Assembly: GCA_017694875.1 (NCBI GenBank) | Contig: JADIMG010000049.1 | Coordinates: 1-48,097, forward strand | DNA length: 48,097 nt | Source: Candidatus Gallipaludibacter merdavium | GTDB taxonomy: Bacteria > Bacteroidota > Bacteroidia > Bacteroidales > Paludibacteraceae | Reading direction: 5' to 3' | Shown here: positions 1 through 9,710 of the stretch, piece after piece | Position numbering within the stretch: position 1 is the stretch's first letter | How the letters are laid out: every line of letters begins with the position of its first letter | Translations under genes and position numbers: made by a program | The notes under the pieces: model-generated | The model's database searches: none | What the model was told of the DNA's origin: nothing | The model's input: only the letters and a program-made list of their open reading frames with translations

Positions 1-33
1 AGCGTCATATATAACCGACCTATCAATAAAAAT

Positions 34-81
34 TAGAGTTCGTCAAATCCTCGATAAGGAGTTGGCGAACTCTATATTTTT
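34..81. terminator. Long hairpin, probable bidirectional terminator
   Basis: Positions 34-42 and 66-74 form a perfect 9-bp inverted repeat. Inside it, 43-46 pairs with 62-65 (one G-T wobble) and 48-51 pairs with 57-60, leaving a five-base loop. A T-run follows on the plus strand (77-81), and an A-run precedes it (28-32), which reads as T on the minus strand. It lies downstream of uvrB and could end transcription from both directions. Confidence 0.6.
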
Positions 82-121
82 AGTTACTCTGCAGAGTGGA
101 CTGAATTGTGATTACTTTTTC

Positions 122-152
122 AGTGCCCTCAAAAAGGGGCACTATTTTTTTT
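122..152 (+). terminator. Rho-independent terminator, plus strand
   Basis: A 7-bp stem (122-128 with 137-143) is followed directly by eight T residues (145-152). Its orientation suits a plus-strand gene that would end to the left of the window. With the hairpin at 34-81 it fills most of the 201-base gap left of uvrB; nothing else is visible there. Confidence 0.6.
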
Positions 153-201
153 GATAAAAAAAACAAGGCAAAAAGCAGCAAAAGGGATTACAAAATGCCT
201 C

Positions 202-2226
202 CTAAGAATTAGCGGACTGCATTTGCTTCAGCTGATCTTCCAGTTTAATTAGTTCATCACGCAATTGGGCAGCCTCAATGAAATTCATCTCTTTAGCCGC
301 ATCCATCATCTGACGACGTGTATAATCAATACTTTTCTGCAAAGCCTGAGGAGTCATATATTGAATTACAGGATCAGCCGCCAAAGGTATAACTTCAGGT
401 GCGACATAAGCATCTTTCTCTACAGCTGAAGGTGTTGAGAGTACATTTGCAAAATTTTTCTTGATGGCTTGTGGTGTAATACCGTGTGCCTCATTGTAGG
501 CCAACTGTTTTTCACGACGTCTATTTGTCTCATCAATCGTCATCTGCATGCTCTCCGTTATCTTATCTGCATACATGATTACTTGCCCGTTAAGATTACG
601 AGCCGCACGCCCTGCCGTCTGAGTCAAAGAACGGTGAGAGCGCAAAAATCCTTCTTTGTCAGCATCCAAAATGGCCACCAAAGAGACTTCTGGCAAATCA
701 AGGCCCTCACGAAGGAGATTAACACCAACCAAAACGTCATAAATGCCTCTACGCAGGTCATCCATAATCTGTACACGCTCCAAGGTATCAACATCTGAAT
801 GGATATAGTTGCAACGCACCCCATTTTTCAGCAAATAGGCTGTCAGTTCTTCAGCCATACGTTTGGTCAGTGTCGTGACTAATACCCGTTCATCTTTTTC
901 GGCACGTACATTGATTTCTTCCAACAAATCATCAATCTGATTCAGACTAGGCCGCACATCTATTTTCGGATCCAACAGACCGGTAGGACGAATCAGTTGG
1001 TCAATAACAACTCCTTCCGACTTCATCAATTCATAATCAGCCGGTGTTGCACTCACGTAAATAGTTTGCGGTGTCAATGCTTCAAATTCCTCAAACTTAA
1101 GCGGACGATTGTCGCGGGCAGCCGGCAAACGAAAGCCATATTCCACCAGATTCTGCTTACGTGCTGCGTCACCACCATACATGGCCCGAATTTGAGGCAC
1201 CGTGACATGACTTTCATCAATAACCAATAAATAATCCTTGGGGAAATAGTCCAACAGGCAAAAAGGACGTTCGCCTGGCTTTCTACCGTCAAAATAACGG
1301 GAATAATTCTCAATGCCTGAACAATAGCCTACCTCCTTGATCATTTCCATATCATAGGTTACCCTTTCGTAAAGGCGTTTGGCTTCATAGCTTTTACCTA
1401 CCGAACGGAAATAGTCAACACGTTCCGCCAAATCTTTCTGTATCTGATAAATGGCATCGTTAATACGGTCTTTTGAAGTAACAAAGATGCCAGCGGGATA
1501 AATCAAATATTCATCATATTCATCTATTACCCTGTTATTGGCCGGTTCAATGGTCATAATCTCATCTATCTCATCTCCCCAAAATACAATACGCAGAATA
1601 AAATCAGTATATGCCAAAAAGATATCGACCGTATCGCCTTTTACGCGGAAATTCCCTCGATTCAGTTCCAATTCGTTACGCGAATAAAGGCTATCCACCA
1701 AAGTCATGAGGAATTTATTCCGAACCAGTTTCTGTCCTTTTTTGACCGTAATGACATTACTACTGAAATCATGCGGATTTCCTATACCATACAAACACGA
1801 AACCGAAGAGACAACCAGCACATCACGCCTACCCGACAACAAAGAAGATGTAGCTGCCAAACGCAACTTTTCAATCTCGGCATTAATGGAAAGGTCTTTC
1901 TCAATATAAGTGTCCGTAGTTGGCAAATAGGCTTCTGGCTGATAATAATCGTAATAGGACACAAAATACTCAACCGCATTCTCTGGAAAGAAGTTTTTAA
2001 ATTCCGTATAGAGCTGTGCTGCCAGTGTTTTATTATGGCTGAGCACTAAGGTTGGTCTTTGCACTTTCTCCACCACATTGGCAATGGTAAAGGTCTTTCC
2101 TGAGCCTGTAACTCCTAAAAGGGTTTGGGCCGGCAAGCCCAATTCCAGCCCTTGCGTTAGCTGTCGAATAGCCTCCGGTTGGTCACCGGTTGGCTTAAAC
2201 TTTGATGTCAGTTTAAACGATTTCAT
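202..2226 (-). CDS. uvrB: UvrABC excinuclease subunit B
   Basis: This is the DNA-damage recognition helicase-like subunit of nucleotide excision repair. It loads with UvrA, verifies the lesion and recruits UvrC. The 674-residue length is normal for the family. Visible landmarks are the Walker A motif GVTGSGKT at residues 38-45, the YYDYYQPEAY segment that forms the beta-hairpin clamping DNA (about 92-101), a DESH Walker B box near 338, helicase motifs around QTAGRAARN, and a C-terminal UVR domain (about 632-667) that contacts UvrC. The ATG overlaps the miaB stop codon by four bases (ATGA), so the two genes are probably translationally coupled and share the promoter upstream of miaB. The sequence looks intact. 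Confidence 0.98.
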   Translation of the reverse strand: MKSFKLTSKFKPTGDQPEAIRQLTQGLELGLPAQTLLGVTGSGKTFTIANVVEKVQRPTLVLSHNKTLAAQLYTEFKNFFPENAVEYFVSYYDYYQPEAYLPTTDTYIEKDLSINAEIEKLRLAATSSLLSGRRDVLVVSSVSCLYGIGNPHDFSSNVITVKKGQKLVRNKFLMTLVDSLYSRNELELNRGNFRVKGDTVDIFLAYTDFILRIVFWGDEIDEIMTIEPANNRVIDEYDEYLIYPAGIFVTSKDRINDAIYQIQKDLAERVDYFRSVGKSYEAKRLYERVTYDMEMIKEVGYCSGIENYSRYFDGRKPGERPFCLLDYFPKDYLLVIDESHVTVPQIRAMYGGDAARKQNLVEYGFRLPAARDNRPLKFEEFEALTPQTIYVSATPADYELMKSEGVVIDQLIRPTGLLDPKIDVRPSLNQIDDLLEEINVRAEKDERVLVTTLTKRMAEELTAYLLKNGVRCNYIHSDVDTLERVQIMDDLRRGIYDVLVGVNLLREGLDLPEVSLVAILDADKEGFLRSHRSLTQTAGRAARNLNGQVIMYADKITESMQMTIDETNRRREKQLAYNEAHGITPQAIKKNFANVLSTPSAVEKDAYVAPEVIPLAADPVIQYMTPQALQKSIDYTRRQMMDAAKEMNFIEAAQLRDELIKLEDQLKQMQSANS

Positions 2227-3575
2227 GCAAATTTTTTACATCCATCTTCCACAACAATTCCCTTAAGCGTAGCAGCTGATGCTTCAGTTATCTCCACTTG
2301 TACCAATTCTCCTATATGACGCCCTGCACGAGGGATGATTACCACTTTATTTTGCGACGTACGGCCAAACAACTCCTCTTTCGAGCGTTTGGAAAATCCT
2401 TCTACCAATATCTCAAAGCGTTTGCCTATATCATTATGGTTAGAAACGGCAGAGAGTTCATTTTGCAAAGCAATAATCTCATTCAGTCGTCTGATTTTTG
2501 TTTCTTCAGACACGGTATCCGGCAAATGTTTAGCCGCATAAGTACCTGGACGCTCTGAATACTTAAACATGAATGCCATATCAAATGCAGCCTCTCTCAT
2601 CAAAGAAAGCGTCTGCTGATGGTCTTCTTCCGTTTCATCATGAAATCCACAGAAGACATCTGTTCCTATACTCGCATCAGGAAGAATACGGCGTATGGCA
2701 GCAATACGATCCAAATACCATTCACGCGTATATTTGCGGTTCATGAGTTTCAAGATCTTATTGCTACCCGACTGTACGGGCAGATGAATAAAACGACAAA
2801 GATTCTTATGAGCCGCTATCACCTCAAGTGTACGGTCACTCATATCCTTTGGGTGGGAGGTGGTAAAACGAATACGCATATCAGGGGCTGCCTCAGCCAC
2901 CAAAGCCAACAAGTCAGGAAATTCAATTACATTCTCACCTTCGCTATAACGATATGAATTTACATTCTGACCCAAAAGCGTCACTTCCTTGAAACCTCTT
3001 TCGCGCAAATCAGCCAATTCAGCAAGAATACTTTGAGGCTCACGGCTGCGTTCACGACCACGAGTATAAGGCACAATACAATAAGAGCAGAAATTATTAC
3101 ATCCACGCATGATGGAGATAAATCCCGAAATATTTTTTCCAATACGCGCCGGCAATACATCTTTATAGGTTTCTGTTGTAGACAATTGTACATTAATAGC
3201 CTTTTGCCCCTGTTCCACGCTACCTACCAAGTTTGGGATATCCAAATAAGCGTCAGGACCAGCCACAAAATCCACTCCATATTTTTTGATTAAATCATCC
3301 TGCACACGTTCTGCCATACAACCAATAACACCTAATGAAAAATGGCCCTTCTTTTTCTTTCGCAATGCATTGAAATAGACAAGACGCTGGATAACCTTTT
3401 GTTCTGCATTATCACGTACCGAGCAAGTATTTACAATGATACAATCAGCATCCTCCGGCTTTTCAATCAATTCAAACCCATCCATTTGCATAATGGACGC
3501 CACAACCTCGCTATCAGCCACATTCATCTGACATCCATAGGTTTCAATATAAAGTTTTTTTTCTTCCATCTTCAT
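2223..3575 (-). CDS. miaB: tRNA-2-methylthio-N6-dimethylallyladenosine synthase MiaB
   Basis: A radical-SAM methylthiotransferase that adds the 2-methylthio group to i6A37 of tRNAs. The N-terminal UPF0004 domain carries its three cluster cysteines in the contexts TYGCQMN, VNTCSV and VIGCMAE. The radical-SAM motif is RGCNNFCSYC (CxxxCxxC). A C-terminal TRAM-like domain (about the last 65 residues) should bind tRNA. The start was set at the ATG at 3575 (450 residues). The open frame extends to a TTG at 3593, but that overlaps the promoter -7 box. Another ATG at 3569 is also possible. It is the first gene of a two-gene operon with uvrB. Confidence 0.97.
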   Translation of the reverse strand: MKMEEKKLYIETYGCQMNVADSEVVASIMQMDGFELIEKPEDADCIIVNTCSVRDNAEQKVIQRLVYFNALRKKKKGHFSLGVIGCMAERVQDDLIKKYGVDFVAGPDAYLDIPNLVGSVEQGQKAINVQLSTTETYKDVLPARIGKNISGFISIMRGCNNFCSYCIVPYTRGRERSREPQSILAELADLRERGFKEVTLLGQNVNSYRYSEGENVIEFPDLLALVAEAAPDMRIRFTTSHPKDMSDRTLEVIAAHKNLCRFIHLPVQSGSNKILKLMNRKYTREWYLDRIAAIRRILPDASIGTDVFCGFHDETEEDHQQTLSLMREAAFDMAFMFKYSERPGTYAAKHLPDTVSEETKIRRLNEIIALQNELSAVSNHNDIGKRFEILVEGFSKRSKEELFGRTSQNKVVIIPRAGRHIGELVQVEITEASAATLKGIVVEDGCKKFA

Positions 3576-3590
3576 TGAAATATAGGGATG

Positions 3591-3622
3591 CAAAGTTACG
3601 ACTTAAAAGGTGGATAGGCAAA
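3591..3622 (-). promoter_or_regulatory. Promoter of miaB-uvrB
   Basis: On the minus strand, TTTG (3619-3622) is followed after exactly 20 bases by TAACTTTG (3591-3598). This is a full match to the Bacteroidetes housekeeping consensus TTTG-N19-21-TAnnTTTG. The predicted transcript starts about ten bases before the miaB ATG at 3575. Confidence 0.8.
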
Positions 3623-3638
3623 TCCTTTTATCACGCAA

Positions 3639-3669
3639 AAAAGGCCGACCCATCAAGAGTCGACCTTTT
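3639..3669 (-). terminator. Terminator of the SusC/SusD-metallohydrolase operon
   Basis: An 11-bp stem (3639-3649 with 3659-3669, one wobble pair) is followed on the minus strand by a run of T. It sits about 30 bases past the stop of the 660-residue gene and separates that operon from the miaB promoter. Confidence 0.75.
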
Positions 3670-3701
3670 CTGAATATCTACTAGTTTCTTCGTTTACTTC
3701 A

Positions 3702-5684
3702 CTATTTTACAACCTTCAATACTTCAGAAGTTTGTCCAATCATATGAATCAAATAAACTCCATTTGCCAAAGAAGAATTGTCTATAGAGAAACTACCGTT
3801 TTCTGGTAAGTTATATGAAGCAACCTTATTACCATTTACAGCATATACTTCAACTGCAGTATACACATTTGGATAAGTCAAATTAAATTGTCCATTCAAA
3901 GAATATACCTTAACTGGCTGCACATTGCTTTCTTCCAAATCAGTTGTTCCATCACCTATTTGCTGTCCTTCCGGTTTAACTCCTTGATATACATAATAGG
4001 TTTTTGATTTACCAAAGCTTGATAAAGTGATATTACCTTCTCGGAAAGTATCGCCTTCCGGTAATTCTTCAGCAAAGAAATACAGATAAATCATATCAGA
4101 ATATGTCTCACCAGCCCAATCCGTATCATCATAGCCCCAAGTAATCCATTCCGGTCCTTGGAAAGTGATATTAGTTACTTGTTTCAATGTATCAACTGGA
4201 TAGAAATAGCTATACAAAGCTGGAACGTAACCTGCAGCAGTTTGTGTTTCGTCAAAAGCAGCTACATTTCTGGTTGAACCATCACCCATTTCCATATCGA
4301 TAACCTGTAACGTATCCTCTACATTAACATAAGCATCAAACAATGTTGGGAATATACCATTCAACATCAGATAAGGCTCAAATTCTGCATATTTAACCGG
4401 ATCAGCTTCATCTTTCACCAATACAGAAGTATTGCTTCCATATGGGGCAAGAGCCGTCACGATCTTAAAATCACCTGTACATTTTGACAAACCAGTAACT
4501 CTTACCTTAAATGGTTCATTTACCACAAAGCCACGAGAAAGGATCTCACCATATTCAGTAGACTTAGTAATAAAATCAAATGTCAAAATAGCTCCTTTAT
4601 TTGCTTTAAGCATCAAATTTTCCTTAGTTGCAAATGATTTCACGATTTCTGCACCAGCTTCTGTTTCAACAACAAGCCACAAAGTATCTTTTTCACCCAT
4701 TACTGGATCTTTATATGTAGCTTTGCCTTCATTTACCTGAGATGCTTCCAACCACAAAGTAATATCACGCACATACAATTCTGTTTGTGGCTTTTCATAA
4801 GCAGTTACAAAGCCATCAGGTGTTATTGCATTTCCTTCAACTGTGACATCAGTGGTACCAATAAAATATTCCAAAGGTTCAACCGAGTAAACATTCTGCA
4901 CTAAATTACCCAATTCACAATCCAGAGTCAAAGCATTGGTCATAGGCCAGGTATAATCATAATTTGCATGCCCAGTATAGGGAGCGCCTGCCATAGTTGC
5001 AGCTACACCAATCTTACCAATTGCTTCCTGACGTTTAATCAAGCTATAATCCTTACTATCAGCACATAGCGTAAATGTATCACGTACATTACCATTTGCA
5101 ACCATCAAATAAGGCATGTCATAACTAATAAAAGAGACTTCAGATCCACGCATCTGAGCAACAAGAGTATCATTCCAAGTTCCAGCATTTTTATCTGTAT
5201 AATATGCATCTGGCATCATACCAGAAAAATATGTCTGGAAAGAAATATCCTTATAATTCGTACTACCTCCTTGGAATGTCCATGCTTTAATATCTTTGTC
5301 CAACCATGTACCAACAATACCTTGGAAAGTATTACCCAACCCATGGTCTATTCCAATAAAATAGGTACCTGCCGGTTTCCAATAAAAAGCTTTAGTTTCA
5401 TCATTTGCAGATGGTGTCTTATAGACAGGGAAAGCAACTTCACGCAATGATACCTTGCTTAATTCATCTACAAGTGGATTACGTTCCATCAAACGAGAGA
5501 TATTATCCTGCAATTCTCCTGCAGGGGCTGCTGATTGTTTTTCCATAGGAGCAAAACGCATCAACTCATCGTTACGTTGATCGGGGTTTCCTTCCACACG
5601 TTGTGGCAATTGTGCCATTACTGCACATGTGGCAAAACTTACCAGCAATAATGAAAATATTTTCTTTGTCATAACTTTATTCAT
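3702..5684 (-). CDS. Secreted protein with T9SS C-terminal sorting domain, function unknown
   Basis: A 660-residue exported protein that I cannot assign to a functional family. It opens with a signal peptide (either ATG at 5684 or the one four codons later; MTKKIFSLLL... ending AVMAQ). The long middle (about 30-580) is Thr/Asp/Tyr-rich and reads as beta-sandwich material, without recognisable catalytic motifs. The last 70 or so residues (KVYSLNGQ... VEVYAVNGNKV... LANGVYLIHM... VLKVVK) fit a type IX secretion sorting domain, so surface display or release is expected. It is the last gene of a five-gene operon, 13 bases after the DUF4302 gene and just before a strong terminator. Its position suggests a surface binding or processing role for whatever the SusC/SusD pair imports; this is inference. 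Confidence 0.85.
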   Translation of the reverse strand: MNKVMTKKIFSLLLVSFATCAVMAQLPQRVEGNPDQRNDELMRFAPMEKQSAAPAGELQDNISRLMERNPLVDELSKVSLREVAFPVYKTPSANDETKAFYWKPAGTYFIGIDHGLGNTFQGIVGTWLDKDIKAWTFQGGSTNYKDISFQTYFSGMMPDAYYTDKNAGTWNDTLVAQMRGSEVSFISYDMPYLMVANGNVRDTFTLCADSKDYSLIKRQEAIGKIGVAATMAGAPYTGHANYDYTWPMTNALTLDCELGNLVQNVYSVEPLEYFIGTTDVTVEGNAITPDGFVTAYEKPQTELYVRDITLWLEASQVNEGKATYKDPVMGEKDTLWLVVETEAGAEIVKSFATKENLMLKANKGAILTFDFITKSTEYGEILSRGFVVNEPFKVRVTGLSKCTGDFKIVTALAPYGSNTSVLVKDEADPVKYAEFEPYLMLNGIFPTLFDAYVNVEDTLQVIDMEMGDGSTRNVAAFDETQTAAGYVPALYSYFYPVDTLKQVTNITFQGPEWITWGYDDTDWAGETYSDMIYLYFFAEELPEGDTFREGNITLSSFGKSKTYYVYQGVKPEGQQIGDGTTDLEESNVQPVKVYSLNGQFNLTYPNVYTAVEVYAVNGNKVASYNLPENGSFSIDNSSLANGVYLIHMIGQTSEVLKVVK

Positions 5685-5697
5685 TTATAAATTGCCA

Positions 5698-7005
5698 TTA
5701 AAAGTTTTTTTTGTGAATGGTAAAGTTGCAATCTTTATCATCGGTAGCTATGAACTTCAAATAGGATGGATTCAATAAACCTCCAGATGCACATTCAACT
5801 TTATAAGTTTTAGCGAATACTGCATTTACAAGTGCTTTGCCTGCCTCAACATCACCAGCTCCAGCACGTTTCAAGAAACCTAAACCATTTTCATTGGCAT
5901 CATTGTACGTAAACGTAACGGTTTCCGGATTCTTAGAAGGAGTATAAGTCAAATTGTAATAAATCAAAGCTTCCAGTTCTGTTCCATCTGCTATACGATA
6001 TCTGAAACGTAATGCATTTTTTGATACACTTTGTACGTACAGCAAATCAACTTCTTTTATAGTGGCATCCGTTGCTTTTAATGCATCCTGCAATGCATTG
6101 AAAGCAGTTGTAGATGACGCACCCATAGTCTTATAGTCAATAGTCCAAATTGCATTGGTTTTACTATCCATTTGATATGAAGCAAGAGGGGTATAACGTG
6201 GTTCTATTGATGCTGTAACACCTTCATCTGTACAAACAAACTTTGTTGGAGCCTCTGCATTGTCAAGTTGGAAATTAACCGCCAGTTGTCCGTTACGCTC
6301 ATATCCTTCATAAAGATGCAAACCTGATGGAGTCAAAATAAAGCCCATTGCAGTATTGCCCTGGAAGAACTGATACTCATTATAAGTTAAATATGGACCT
6401 GCTCCAGCAACTTTTAAATGAAAAGCTGCGCCAGCATTACCTTCAAAAGTAACTTTATTAATAGCAGCAAGTTCATTGAAATAAACGCTCCAATCTGAAT
6501 ATTTTTTATCCAACTTCGTCATTACAATGCTGAGACCACGTTTTTTACCAATCAGAACTACCTGATTATCAGTAGTCATAGTTGGATCACAATAAAATTC
6601 ATAATCACCTTCCTGACCTTTACCATTTGGATCTACTGGATTTGAAAAAGCATGCAAAACTTCATTGTATGTTTCAAAAGTTAGCAAAGCGCCATTTCCA
6701 TCTATTACATCATAATAACTTTCAGATTCCTTATAACTGTTATTTGTGAAACGATTTTGCCCCGCAACAACAACTTTAGAGTCCTTATAGAACTTTACCA
6801 ACAAAGGATATCCAGCTGAATTTTCAGTTGAGAAATAACGCATTTCCCAACCATATTCTGGAGATAACAATACCTGTTCAAAAGTAGTAATAGCCTCTTG
6901 AATACGTTCCTCTGGCGATTTGCCAAATACGTCATCGGTGTCTTCACAGCCACTTAAAAGGCCTACAGCCAACGACATTACTAATATATATATGTACTTT
7001 TTCAT
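5698..7005 (-). CDS. DUF4302-type lipoprotein
   Basis: A 435-residue lipoprotein: the signal peptide ends in LLSGC with the lipidated cysteine at residue 20. The early segment SPEERIQEAITTFEQVLLS followed by YGWEMRYF is what I recognise from the DUF4302 family of Bacteroidetes lipoproteins. That family has no known activity and commonly lies beside SusC/SusD pairs with a zinc-metallohydrolase lipoprotein. The remainder is beta-rich with no catalytic signature that I can see. It lies 18 bases downstream of the metallohydrolase gene and 13 bases upstream of the T9SS-tailed gene, clearly in one transcription unit. It may be an accessory surface lipoprotein of the transporter, but the substrate is unknown. 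Confidence 0.85.
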   Translation of the reverse strand: MKKYIYILVMSLAVGLLSGCEDTDDVFGKSPEERIQEAITTFEQVLLSPEYGWEMRYFSTENSAGYPLLVKFYKDSKVVVAGQNRFTNNSYKESESYYDVIDGNGALLTFETYNEVLHAFSNPVDPNGKGQEGDYEFYCDPTMTTDNQVVLIGKKRGLSIVMTKLDKKYSDWSVYFNELAAINKVTFEGNAGAAFHLKVAGAGPYLTYNEYQFFQGNTAMGFILTPSGLHLYEGYERNGQLAVNFQLDNAEAPTKFVCTDEGVTASIEPRYTPLASYQMDSKTNAIWTIDYKTMGASSTTAFNALQDALKATDATIKEVDLLYVQSVSKNALRFRYRIADGTELEALIYYNLTYTPSKNPETVTFTYNDANENGLGFLKRAGAGDVEAGKALVNAVFAKTYKVECASGGLLNPSYLKFIATDDKDCNFTIHKKNF

Positions 7006-7023
7006 ATTGATTACTTCTATGGA

Positions 7024-7971
7024 TTATTTATCGTAAGTATATTCTCCAAAACCAGCCTCTTCCATCAATTCTTCATATTTTGTTATGCCTTCTATCTCTG
7101 CTTGACGGGTCTGCACTTCCTGACGCAAAGCTTCCAAATCGATATTCCATGCTGTTTCCAACCAACTCTTTGCAATATCGAATTTGCGCAAAATAATATC
7201 CTTTCCGGTTTCTGTAGCAGAAACTTGACCTGTTTCAGCAGTTTCCAACATTTTATCCCAATCTTCCTGGGTTTCTGTAATATAGTTAGAAATTACCTCT
7301 ACAAAATCTTCACGTCCTTCACTACTTGCATAATTGGTAACGAATCCCATTTTCTGAGCTTCTTCATCCGTACGGTTCTGCCAACCTGTAGGGCTATACT
7401 TGCTAGCAGAAATCGTATTGAATTCTTTCGGATAAGAAATCTTTTGGTGCAAGATATGTGCAAACTCATGGTGCATCGTATGGAAATAATATTGATTCAA
7501 ATGGGCAATATTAGTTGGCTGCATCTCATTTACCTTATAGAGCGTTACTTTGATACCACCTTCAGCAGTACCCAAAGTCTCGGTTCCCTGGTCTGGGTTA
7601 TAAGCAGGTGAACCAACCAAATAAATGATACGCGGACCATTTTGTTTCAAGAAATCTGGACCAACTACTTTTCCATATACGTCAAACCACAAATATTTTG
7701 TAAGAACCGCCAAACGAATTGATTGGTCATAGCGCGCCGGAACCAAGTTATATTGTGTATTAGACCCGACATCTTTCATACGATACAAAAACTCCAAATT
7801 ATAGGTCTCTACATAATTTTCATAGAGATATTTGTCAAAATCCTTGGTCGCCAAAGTTTCGTCATAAACTGGAACATCAGTATCAAACATCCCTGACGGA
7901 GCCAATTTTTCTTCTTGACAAGCTGTCATCACAAAAGCGAGACAAGCCATTAATATAACATGCTTTTTCAT
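7024..7971 (-). CDS. Import-associated zinc metallohydrolase lipoprotein (HExxH)
   Basis: A 315-residue lipoprotein with a lipobox ending MTAC (Cys18) and a zinc-binding HExxH motif, HEFAH at residues 168-172. A nearby acidic stretch (EDFVE, about 221-225) could supply the third ligand. This fits the 'substrate import-associated zinc metallohydrolase lipoprotein' family (TIGR04549/Peptidase_Mx1-like), which is defined by its location next to SusC/SusD genes. The start was set at ATG 7971. The open frame runs up to 8007 but then overlaps susD and puts 12 residues before the signal peptide, while 7971 leaves a normal 13-base gap. It may trim a peptide or protein substrate at the cell surface before import. 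True peptidase activity is not shown by the sequence. Confidence 0.88.
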   Translation of the reverse strand: MKKHVILMACLAFVMTACQEEKLAPSGMFDTDVPVYDETLATKDFDKYLYENYVETYNLEFLYRMKDVGSNTQYNLVPARYDQSIRLAVLTKYLWFDVYGKVVGPDFLKQNGPRIIYLVGSPAYNPDQGTETLGTAEGGIKVTLYKVNEMQPTNIAHLNQYYFHTMHHEFAHILHQKISYPKEFNTISASKYSPTGWQNRTDEEAQKMGFVTNYASSEGREDFVEVISNYITETQEDWDKMLETAETGQVSATETGKDIILRKFDIAKSWLETAWNIDLEALRQEVQTRQAEIEGITKYEELMEEAGFGEYTYDK

Positions 7972-7984
7972 ATTATTATCTGAA

Positions 7985-9679
7985 TTATTTATGTCCAACT
8001 TGTTCAAATCTTACAGAAGGAATCAAATAGGTTGAATATTGCGGTTGTACAGACTCAATAGTCAGACTACCACTTGTAGATGAACCTGCGGCTGATGAGC
8101 TAGAACGTGGATTTCCTTCAACTCCGGCATAAATGACATCTTGTGGCAATTGCAATGCTCTTCTTTCATCATCCCAAGCAAGTTTCTCCACAGTACCATT
8201 GATATTATGCTCGATTTCAATGCCATAACGTTTGATATCAAACCAACGCAAACCATCACATACAGTCTCTATTCTGCGTGCATGCAAGATAAAGCGTAAC
8301 ATAGCTCTACCATTTTCATCTGCAGGCAAAGTAATACCCATAGATGGTGCATTTTCCAAGTTATCAGCAAAAGTTGCTGTACTTCTATCACCATAACGCA
8401 AGAGGATATCGGACATTTTAAGGGGCTTAGTGATAGTATTAGATTGAGTCCAAGCTTCCATATATTGGCGAGCCTTTTCATAATTAGCATCCCCCCCTTG
8501 AAGTGTCAAAGCTTCTGCTAAACATAACAAACTCTCATTTGTAGTAAATTCACTACGCATATTATGATAAAGACCAGTGCCTGCAATCTTATCTGTATAT
8601 TCAAACAAGAAATAAGCTTTTGCTACGAAACCTCCATATTGCTGTCCAGTACTCCATACTTTATAACCAGGGAAAGAGCTATTTCCTCCATCCCAGTTAG
8701 GACCGCCGCTGTAGAAAATATCATCATTAGCCTGTCCACTGATACCATAGCGACGAGCTGCCAAAAACATCAAACCATAATAAGATGTAGTAGGCATTAT
8801 AAGCAAATTATGTGCTGCATCAGACTCATACCACAAATTTATTTCATTATCAGGATATGTAGAGTTTTCCATAATATACTTGTTGTCACGCAAAACCGTA
8901 GCAGCAAGTGCAGGAGTTCCTCCCAAAACTTCCTCAGCATATTTTGCAGCCTGAGCATAATCATGTTTGAACAGATAGAAACGAGCAGCAAATGCTTTGG
9001 CTGCCTTTACATTAAAGTGATAAGCAGGCACAGTATAAATACCATCATCAATTAATGGCAAGCCTTTCTTCAAATCAACTTCAATCGAATCATAAACAGC
9101 AGCTACACTAATACGGGTATAATCTGCACGCACAGTCGTTTCACGTTTGGTCATATAAGGTACACCTAAATCTTCTTTACTTGCTTCGCCTTTATATGCA
9201 TGGCCAAAAATATTTACCAAAACAAAATGATGATATGCACGTATCAGTAAAGCTTCACCTTCTTCCGCTTTCAGAATGGTTGGATCATTCTTCTCTTCAC
9301 GTAACTCATTAATAGCATCAAGAGCTGCATTTGCAGTAGCTATAGCCAAATAGCTTGAACCCCAAATATATTGTGGAGAGTCTTGCGTTGTACTGGATAC
9401 AACATCCTTCCATGCAAACATCTCATCATGACTCGGGTCAAAAGCAGCTTCAGCCAAACCGCTACCATGAGTATTATTATCTTCCATATTATCAGAGCTA
9501 AACTCACAAATCAAGCCATAATTGGCATCTGAGTAGCCTGTAACCAACAGTTTGGAGATTTTCTCCTCTGAATCTAGTTGGGTGCGTTGATCAGGCAATG
9601 TATCCAAAAAGTCATTGCAAGAAGACAAGCCAAACGCAGCCACCATTGTTGATATAATATAAATCAAATTCTTTTTCAT
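7985..9679 (-). CDS. SusD/RagB-family substrate-capture lipoprotein
   Basis: A 564-residue surface lipoprotein that forms the lid of a SusC-type channel. The lipobox is GLSSC (Cys21), followed by the usual NDFLDTLPDQ start. Family features include the TPR-like segment EEGEALLIRAYHHFVLVNIFG and the C-terminal RRIETVCDGLRWFDIKRYG signature. It lies 31 bases downstream of its SusC partner. The companions are a metallohydrolase and a DUF4302 protein, with no glycoside hydrolases. The cargo is therefore more likely peptide, protein-derived or another non-glycan nutrient; this is inference from gene content. Confidence 0.95.
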   Translation of the reverse strand: MKKNLIYIISTMVAAFGLSSCNDFLDTLPDQRTQLDSEEKISKLLVTGYSDANYGLICEFSSDNMEDNNTHGSGLAEAAFDPSHDEMFAWKDVVSSTTQDSPQYIWGSSYLAIATANAALDAINELREEKNDPTILKAEEGEALLIRAYHHFVLVNIFGHAYKGEASKEDLGVPYMTKRETTVRADYTRISVAAVYDSIEVDLKKGLPLIDDGIYTVPAYHFNVKAAKAFAARFYLFKHDYAQAAKYAEEVLGGTPALAATVLRDNKYIMENSTYPDNEINLWYESDAAHNLLIMPTTSYYGLMFLAARRYGISGQANDDIFYSGGPNWDGGNSSFPGYKVWSTGQQYGGFVAKAYFLFEYTDKIAGTGLYHNMRSEFTTNESLLCLAEALTLQGGDANYEKARQYMEAWTQSNTITKPLKMSDILLRYGDRSTATFADNLENAPSMGITLPADENGRAMLRFILHARRIETVCDGLRWFDIKRYGIEIEHNINGTVEKLAWDDERRALQLPQDVIYAGVEGNPRSSSSAAGSSTSGSLTIESVQPQYSTYLIPSVRFEQVGHK

Positions 9680-9710
9680 AATGCTTCTTTTTTGATTTAG
9701 TGTCCACTTA

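Noticed and set aside
34-74. Inverted repeat as an attachment site or IS end
   Set aside because: No transposase, integrase or target duplication is nearby, and the T-runs on both sides fit a terminator.
7972-8007. Longer start of the metallohydrolase lipoprotein overlapping the SusD-like gene
   Set aside because: It adds a polar segment before the signal peptide; the ATG at 7971 gives a proper lipoprotein leader and a normal 13-base spacing.
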